This document shows positions 58,731 through 64,000 of a stretch of 64,000 nucleotides of DNA, in pieces. Position numbers and translations under genes: made by a program. Every line of letters begins with the position of its first letter. The first letter of the stretch is position 1. The stretch is taken from positions 8,973,461 to 9,037,460 of the forward strand of contig NZ_CP114039.1 in the NCBI RefSeq assembly GCF_026965535.1, written 5' to 3'. This DNA is from Corallococcus sp. NCRR. GTDB lineage: Bacteria; Myxococcota; Myxococcia; Myxococcales; Myxococcaceae. Under the pieces are notes generated by a model that did no database searches, was not told the origin of the DNA, and saw only the letters and a program-made list of their open reading frames with translations.

Positions 58731-59150
58731 TCAGGAGTAGAGGCTCAGGTATTCCAGCGGCTCGCCGGGCCGCAGCAGCGTGAGGGGCTCGGAGGCGACG
58801 TCGTCCAGACTCAGGAGCCCCACCGCGTGGTTCTCCGCGTCCACGACCACCAGGCGGTTCAAGTGATGCTGCTCCATCAGGCGCTCGCCGGCCTCCAGCG
58901 GCGCGTCCTCCGGGCAGGTGACGAGCGGGGCCCGCATCGCCTCGCGCACGGTGGTGACGTCGGGGTCATGTCCGTGGACGGTGGAGCACAGGGAGAGTTC
59001 GGAGTCGGTGAGCAGGCCCACCACCCGTCCGTGCTCCGTGACGGGCAGCGCCCCCAGGCTGGCGGTGTCCAGCCGCTCGGCGGCGGACCGCAGGCACTCA
59101 TCCGCGTCGATGGTCTTCACGTCCCTCTGCATCCACTCCGAAATCCGCAT
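58731..59150 (-). CDS. CBS-domain protein
   Basis: The 139-residue protein is two CBS repeats: MRISEWMQRDVKTIDADECLRSAAERL…LPVTEHGRVVGLLTDSEL and REAMRAPLVTCPEDAPLEAGERLM…LVVVDAENHAVGLLSLDDV. CBS pairs bind adenine nucleotides and act as energy or signal sensors. No other domain is attached. ATG 59150 has a strong AGGAGG upstream, which fixes the start. Confidence 0.9.
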   Translation of the reverse strand: MRISEWMQRDVKTIDADECLRSAAERLDTASLGALPVTEHGRVVGLLTDSELSLCSTVHGHDPDVTTVREAMRAPLVTCPEDAPLEAGERLMEQHHLNRLVVVDAENHAVGLLSLDDVASEPLTLLRPGEPLEYLSLYS

Positions 59151-59366
59151 GGGCAGACCTCCTGGTGACGCGCGCCCGCGTCTCGAAGCAGTACAACCGG
59201 CGCACGGACATCCAACCCATTGCCCTGGAGGCCCGCCGTTCCGTGAGGAGCAGAACCAAGGGGCCGGCCCCCTGCCTGTCCGCCTGGTATAGGGTGCGAC
59301 GCGAAGGCCTGCGGTGCATCCAAGGCCGTGCTCCGGGCTGAAGGCCCGAAACGTGGAGGAGGACCC

Positions 59367-59789
59367 ATGGCGGACAAGCTCATTCTTTCCAACGACGAGT
59401 GGCGCAAGCGCCTCACCCCCGAGGAGTTCCAGGTGCTGCGGCAGCACGGCACCGAGTACCCGGGGACGGGCTGTTTCCTCGGCACCAAGACGCCGGGCAC
59501 CTACGTGTGCGCGGGCTGCAACAACCCGCTGTTCAAGGCCGGGACGAAGTTCGAGTCCGGCACCGGCTGGCCGTCCTTCACGCAGACGCTGTCGGAGGAC
59601 TCTGTCACGGAGATCCGCGACGTGTCGCACGGGATGATCCGCACCGAGGTCCGCTGCGCGCGCTGCGACGGACACCTGGGCCACGTGTTCCCGGACGGCC
59701 CGCCGCCCACGGGGCTGCGCTACTGCATGAACTCCGTGGCGATGAAGCACGTCCCGGAAGGAAGCCCCATCGAGCTGGTCAAGGCCTGA
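59367..59789 (+). CDS. msrB: peptide-methionine (R)-S-oxide reductase
   Basis: The 140-residue enzyme has the MsrB zinc cysteines C48-x-x-C51 and C97-x-x-C100, catalytic Cys120 in RYCMNSV, and GTGWPSF and [10 protein letters not shown] motifs. It reduces methionine-R-sulfoxide in proteins. A resolving Cys could be Cys36. ATG 59367 has GGAGGAGGA upstream. It is divergent from the CBS gene. Confidence 0.95.
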   Translation: MADKLILSNDEWRKRLTPEEFQVLRQHGTEYPGTGCFLGTKTPGTYVCAGCNNPLFKAGTKFESGTGWPSFTQTLSEDSVTEIRDVSHGMIRTEVRCARCDGHLGHVFPDGPPPTGLRYCMNSVAMKHVPEGSPIELVKA

Positions 59790-59838
59790 GCGGCTGAAGC
59801 AGGACGGGCCTCCCCTCCCTCTGCGAGGATGGGAGGCC

Positions 59839-61716
59839 ATGCGACGACCTCCGGCCGGCCCCTGGATGCTCTTCACCGCGCTGCTCCTGGGCGGTGTTTC
59901 CCAGGGGGCTCCGCCCTCCAAGCCGCCCCGGGTGACGTGGCTCTATCAGGACCGGCTGGCTTCGCCCTGGGAGGACCTGACGTGGGCCGGTGCGCACGCG
60001 ATGAGCGCCACCGTGGCAGGGGCCTCGGGCAGCCACGCCATCTCCGTGACGCTGGGGCCCTGGGAGGCGCTGTACTTCGGCCACCCGGGCTTCGACGTGG
60101 CACCGGAGGACACGCTGGTGCTGAAGGTGAACGGCGGGAAGGACGGCGCGAACGCGGCGGTGCGCGCGCGCGTCGTCATCGGCGCCGAGCAGCCCGTGGG
60201 CGTGCCGCTGGGCCCTACCTGTGAGGGCGGCGCCATCCCCGCCGGGAAGTGGACGACCTGCCGCGTGCCGCTGGCGAAGCTGCTGCCCGAAGGCCGCACG
60301 CGCATCACCGGCCTGTGGCTCCAGGAGGACAGCGGCAAGACGCTGCCGCCGCTCTTCTTCGACGACATCGGTGTCGAGCAGGGCCCCCGGACCGTGTCCC
60401 TCACGCTGGAGACGCCCGCCGTCTTCCTGGCGCCGGGCGCCACACACGCCTTCAGCGCCACCGTGACGAACAGCACGGACACGGAGGTGGCCTGGAGCGT
60501 GGAGCCCGGCAACGAGCGGGGCACCATCAGCGCCGCGGGCGTCTACACCGCGCCTCGCAAGCCGGGCACGTACCGGGTGATGGCCCGGAGCAAGGCGGAC
60601 CCGAGCCAGGTGGCTCAGGCCAGCGTGGTGGTGAGCGCTTCCACCGCCGTGAAGGGTCCTCCGGGCCAGGGCGGCAAGTGGGTGTCGGGCTACTACACGG
60701 GCTGGAACGCGGATGACTACCCGCCGGAGAAGGTGGACTTCAGCGCGCTCACGCACATCCTCGTGGGCCGCGTCACGCCGAAGGCGGACGGCACGCTGAG
60801 CACGAAGTTCGACAACGACCGGGGGCCGGAGATTGCCCGCACGCTGTCGAAGCGCGCGCATGCCGCGGGCCGCAAGGCGCTCATCATGGTGGGCGGCTCC
60901 GGTGAGCACGACGGCTGGGTGGGCGCCGCGTCCGACGCGAACCGCGCGAAGTTCGTCCGCGCGCTGCTCAAGGCGATGGACGACTTCGGCTACGACGGCC
61001 TGGACCTGGACTGGGAGCCCGTGGAGAAGGAGGACCGGCCCAAGCTGCTGGCCCTGGTGAAGGCCCTTCGCGAGGCGCGGCCGAAGATGCTCCTCACCTT
61101 CCCCCTCCACTGGATCAACACCAACTTCCCCACCGACGCGGACCCATGGTTCGCGGAGCTGGCGACGCACTTCGACCAGATGAACCTGATGTCCTACGAG
61201 ATGATTGGCGCGTGGGACGGCTGGAAGTCCTGGCACACGTCCGCGCTGAGGGGCGAACAGGGGCTGCACCCCACGTCCATCGCGTCCAGCCTGGCGCTGT
61301 GGGTGAAGGCCGGCATCCCCAAGGCGAAGCTGGGCATCGGCATCCCCTTCTACGGGCTCGCGTGGCGCCACATCACCGGCCCGTACCAGCCGTTCACGAA
61401 CTGGTCCGACTACGTGGGCGGGGACAACTCGTTCACGTACAAGAAGATCCTCCGCTACTCGAAGCAGGGGAAGTACCAGTGGGACGAGAAGGCCCAGGCC
61501 AGCTACGTGACGTTCGCTCCGGACAAGCTCGTGGAGGACGGCACGGTGACGTGGATCTCCTACGACAGCCCGCAGGCCATCGCCGCCAAGGGCGCCTTCG
61601 TGAAGCAGGAGGGCTACGGCGGCACCATCCTCTGGACGCTCAACCAGGGCTGCGTCGACCCGGTGACGGGCGCCAACCCGCTGCTGGACGCGGTGAAGGC
61701 GGCCTTCCTCCCGTAG
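59839..61716 (+). CDS. exported glycoside hydrolase family 18 (chitinase-like), first copy
   Basis: The 625-residue protein has a signal peptide (MLFTALLLGGVSQGA), an N-terminal beta-sandwich of carbohydrate-binding kind (about 30-180), a bacterial Ig-like domain (about 185-265, GTISAAGVYTAPRKPGTYRV) and a GH18 barrel (about 280-625) with the catalytic motif DGLDLDWE (386-393, acid Glu393). GH18 enzymes cleave chitin or related N-acetylglucosamine polymers. It is secreted and plausible in predation. The next gene is a close copy. Confidence 0.88.
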   Translation: MRRPPAGPWMLFTALLLGGVSQGAPPSKPPRVTWLYQDRLASPWEDLTWAGAHAMSATVAGASGSHAISVTLGPWEALYFGHPGFDVAPEDTLVLKVNGGKDGANAAVRARVVIGAEQPVGVPLGPTCEGGAIPAGKWTTCRVPLAKLLPEGRTRITGLWLQEDSGKTLPPLFFDDIGVEQGPRTVSLTLETPAVFLAPGATHAFSATVTNSTDTEVAWSVEPGNERGTISAAGVYTAPRKPGTYRVMARSKADPSQVAQASVVVSASTAVKGPPGQGGKWVSGYYTGWNADDYPPEKVDFSALTHILVGRVTPKADGTLSTKFDNDRGPEIARTLSKRAHAAGRKALIMVGGSGEHDGWVGAASDANRAKFVRALLKAMDDFGYDGLDLDWEPVEKEDRPKLLALVKALREARPKMLLTFPLHWINTNFPTDADPWFAELATHFDQMNLMSYEMIGAWDGWKSWHTSALRGEQGLHPTSIASSLALWVKAGIPKAKLGIGIPFYGLAWRHITGPYQPFTNWSDYVGGDNSFTYKKILRYSKQGKYQWDEKAQASYVTFAPDKLVEDGTVTWISYDSPQAIAAKGAFVKQEGYGGTILWTLNQGCVDPVTGANPLLDAVKAAFLP

Positions 61717-61833
61717 CCCCGCCCCCGGGGCAGCTCCAGCGCTCCTCCCGGGCAGGGTGTCCGCGAGGCACTCCAGGCTGAACCTCATGGCACCCGCCAT
61801 TCCGGCGAGGCGTGTTCACGTCCCGGGAGTGCC

Positions 61834-63735
61834 ATGCGCAGACCTTCGAAGGAGTGGTGGCTCGTTGCCGTGGTCCTCGCGGTGCTCACGGGGCTGGTCC
61901 TGGCGACCCGCCCCCGAGCGCCGCGAGCGCCCACCGAAGCGGGCATCCAGGGCGCGGCCACGACGTGGATCTACCAGGAGCAGTTGGAGTCGCCGTGGCT
62001 GGACTACTCCTGGGCCCAGCACTCGCTGAGCGCCACCGACCCCGTGGCCTCCGGTGCCCACGCCATCTCCGTGACGCTGGGGCCGTGGGAGGCGCTGTAC
62101 TTCGCGCACCCTGGCCTGGACGTGGCGCCCGGGGACACGCTGGTGCTGAAGGTGCACGGCGGCAGCGAGGGAGAGGGCGCGGCGGTGCGCGTGCGCGCCG
62201 TCGTGGGTGACGCGCAGCCAGTGGGACTCCCCCTGGGGCCCACGTGCGAGGGCGGCGCCATCCACGCCGGGCGCTGGAGCACGTGCCGGGTGCCGCTCGC
62301 GTTGCTGCTTCCCGAGGGGCAGACCCGCATCACGGGCCTGTGGCTCCAGGAGGACAACGGGAACACGCTGCCGCCCCTCTTCTTCGACGACCTTGGCGTG
62401 GAGCACTCGGAAGCGCCTCCGGAAGACGTGCGCGTCACCGTGAGCCCGCCGGACGCGGTGCTGGCCCCGGGCGGCTCACGCGCCTTCACCGCCACCGTGA
62501 GCGGGAGTGATGACACCTCGGTGGACTGGAGCGTCGAGCCGCCCGGGGCGGGAGGCGTCATCACCGTCGATGGCGTCTATACGGCGCCGTCCGAGCCGGG
62601 CACGTACCACGTGGTGGCCCGCAGCCGCGCGGCCCCGGAGCAGGTGGCGCGCGCCGCCATCCACGTCCGGACCGAGGGCATGCCCGGAGAGGGCAAGTGG
62701 GTGTCCGGCTATTACACCGGATGGAACACGGACCTCTACCCGCCGGAGAAGGTGGACTTCAGCGCCATCACGCACCTGATGGTCGGCCGCGCCACCCCCC
62801 GAGCGGATGGCACGCTCAACACGCAGTTCGACAACGACCAGGGGCCGGAGATCGCCCGCGCGCTGTCGAAGCGCGCGCACGAGGCGGGCCGCAAGGCGAT
62901 CATCATGGTGGGCGGCGCCGGTGAGCACGACGGCTGGGTGGGCGCCGCGTCCGACGCGAACCGCGCGACGTTCGTCCGCTCGCTGCTCCAGGCGGTAGAC
63001 GACTTCGGCTACGACGGACTGGATCTGGACTGGGAGCCCGTGGAGAAGGAGGACCAGCCGAAGCTGCTGGCGCTGGTGCAGGCCCTGCGTGCCGAGCGTC
63101 CGGAGTTGGTCCTCACCTTCCCCCTCCACTGGATCAACACCAACTTCCCGCAGGACGCGGATCCCTGGTTCGCGCGGCTCGCGCCGTACCTGGATCAGGT
63201 GAACGTCATGTCCTACGAGATGATTGGCCCATGGGAGGGCTGGCACTCCTGGCACACGTCCGCGCTGCGAGGCGAGACACCCGAGCACCCCACGTCCGTC
63301 GCGTCCACCCTGGACCTGTGGGTGAAGGCCGGCATCCCCAAGGAGAAGCTGGGCCTGGGCATCCCCTTCTATGGCATGGCGTGGCGCCACATCACCGGCC
63401 CGGGCCAGCCCTTCACGGGCGGGTCCGACTATGTCGGCGGAGACAACGTCTTCACGTACAAGAAGGTGCTCGCGCTGTCGGAGAAGGGCACGGAGCAGTG
63501 GGACGACGCGGCCCGTGCCTCCTACGTCACCTTCGCGCAGGACGCGTGCGTGGAGGACGGGACGGTGCGGTGGATCTCCCACGAGAGCCCCCGCTCCATC
63601 GCGGAGAAGGGCCAGTTCGCGAAGGAGGAGGGTTACGGCGGCGTCATCATCTGGACGGTCAACCAGGGCTGCACCGATCCAGAGACCGGTGCCAACCCGT
63701 TGCTGGACGCCGTGCGGGACGCCTTCCTGGAGTGA
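61834..63735 (+). CDS. exported glycoside hydrolase family 18 (chitinase-like), second copy
   Basis: The 633-residue protein repeats the domain layout of the preceding gene: signal or anchor segment (WWLVAVVLAVLTGLVLA), beta-sandwich, Ig-like domain (GVITVDGVYTAPSEPGTYHV) and GH18 barrel with DGLDLDWE (394-401, Glu401). Long DNA stretches are nearly identical to the first copy about 2,020 bp upstream, strongest in the catalytic part. The N-terminus is less like a cleavable signal, so this copy may stay membrane-anchored. ATG 61834 follows GGGAGT. Confidence 0.88.
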   Translation: MRRPSKEWWLVAVVLAVLTGLVLATRPRAPRAPTEAGIQGAATTWIYQEQLESPWLDYSWAQHSLSATDPVASGAHAISVTLGPWEALYFAHPGLDVAPGDTLVLKVHGGSEGEGAAVRVRAVVGDAQPVGLPLGPTCEGGAIHAGRWSTCRVPLALLLPEGQTRITGLWLQEDNGNTLPPLFFDDLGVEHSEAPPEDVRVTVSPPDAVLAPGGSRAFTATVSGSDDTSVDWSVEPPGAGGVITVDGVYTAPSEPGTYHVVARSRAAPEQVARAAIHVRTEGMPGEGKWVSGYYTGWNTDLYPPEKVDFSAITHLMVGRATPRADGTLNTQFDNDQGPEIARALSKRAHEAGRKAIIMVGGAGEHDGWVGAASDANRATFVRSLLQAVDDFGYDGLDLDWEPVEKEDQPKLLALVQALRAERPELVLTFPLHWINTNFPQDADPWFARLAPYLDQVNVMSYEMIGPWEGWHSWHTSALRGETPEHPTSVASTLDLWVKAGIPKEKLGLGIPFYGMAWRHITGPGQPFTGGSDYVGGDNVFTYKKVLALSEKGTEQWDDAARASYVTFAQDACVEDGTVRWISHESPRSIAEKGQFAKEEGYGGVIIWTVNQGCTDPETGANPLLDAVRDAFLE

Positions 63736-63747
63736 CGCGAGCCCGCG

Positions 63748-64000
63748 TCAGCCCAGGGTGACGCGGGCGTTGCGGAACATGCGCATCCAGGGGCCGTCCT
63801 CGCCCCACTCCGCCGGGTGCCAGGAGTGCTGCACGGTGCGGTGCACGCGCTCCGGGTGCGGCATGGTGATGGTGAAGCGCCCGTCCTTCGTGGTGATGCC
63901 CGCGATGCCGTGCGGCGAGCCGTTGGGGTTGGCCGGGTACTTCGCCGCCACCTGGCCCCGGTTGTCCACCCAGCGCGTCGTCACCAGCCCGGAGGCGTTG
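63748..64000 (-). CDS. purL: phosphoribosylformylglycinamidine synthase, C-terminal end (5' part outside window)
   Basis: The visible 83 residues match the glutaminase end of large-type Pur[28 protein letters not shown], then MPHPERVHR and [15 protein letters not shown] at the C-terminus. The enzyme makes formylglycinamidine ribonucleotide in purine synthesis. The frame runs off the right edge. A 9-bp inverted repeat (63742-63750/63759-63767) covers its stop codon and could end transcription from the GH18 side. Confidence 0.9.
   Translation of the reverse strand, partial: NASGLVTTRWVDNRGQVAAKYPANPNGSPHGIAGITTKDGRFTITMPHPERVHRTVQHSWHPAEWGEDGPWMRMFRNARVTLG

Overview
The window is chromosomal DNA of very high G+C with strongly G/C-biased third codon positions. 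It looks like a predatory myxobacterium of the Myxococcus/Corallococcus group. The main clues are two protein families described as Myxococcus paralogous families (a DUF2381 protein next to a Ser/Thr kinase, and a DUF2378 protein), a lipoprotein toxin/immunity pair of the kin-discrimination kind, a sigma-54 type promoter, and many exported hydrolases. I saw no tRNA, rRNA, CRISPR array, insertion sequence or prophage. Genes are densely packed on both strands, often with 4-bp start/stop overlaps within operons and 14-46 bp overlaps at some convergent 3' ends. Many long antisense frames are G+C artefacts and are not annotated.

Layout. 1-9.6 kb is mostly housekeeping and transport: the 3' part of fusA, an ABC-F ATPase (Uup type), an outer-membrane barrel protein, an OPT transporter, a SlyD-like isomerase, a dicarboxylate symporter, a 2OG-Fe(II) oxygenase-like protein and an orphan class-beta DNA methyltransferase. 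9.7-14.3 kb is an accessory block with relaxed codon use: a lipoprotein carrying a restriction-nuclease-like C-terminus coupled to a DUF3396-type immunity gene, then the DUF2381/kinase pair. 14.7-17.1 kb holds a coupled YcaO-TfuA pair, a predicted peptide-backbone thioamidation system with no visible substrate gene. 17.2-21.3 kb has a peroxiredoxin, an ECF sigma/anti-sigma/Spy-like operon and two lipoproteins. 22-27.3 kb is one giant gene for a tandem-fused UvrA with four ATP-binding cassettes, followed by a glutathione peroxidase.

27.4-46.3 kb mixes proteases (an S1C-like protein, a thermolysin-family enzyme with a P domain but no signal peptide, an M18 aminopeptidase), a second 2OG oxygenase-like protein, a SET-domain protein with a histone-H1-like tail, small membrane proteins, glycosyltransferases, Mug, CysQ, GlnRS, an alpha/beta hydrolase and an ATE/Bpt-type aminoacyl-tRNA:protein transferase. 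46.4-50.6 kb has a sigma-54 promoter before a 56-codon acidic ORF, then a GT2 glycosyltransferase/PLP decarboxylase pair facing an ATP-grasp ligase, probably a small biosynthetic locus. 50.9-57.2 kb has a methyltransferase, an exported protein, a zinc-ribbon membrane protein with HExxH, a metallo-beta-lactamase-fold protein and a second OPT transporter.

57.2-58.7 kb contains the most intriguing regulatory arrangement: a 27-codon ORF with eight threonine codons in nine positions, followed by competing inverted repeats, just ahead of a truncated threonyl-tRNA synthetase lacking the TGS and editing domains. The window ends with a CBS protein, MsrB, a tandem pair of GH18 chitinase-like proteins, and the 3' end of a large-type purL on the minus strand.
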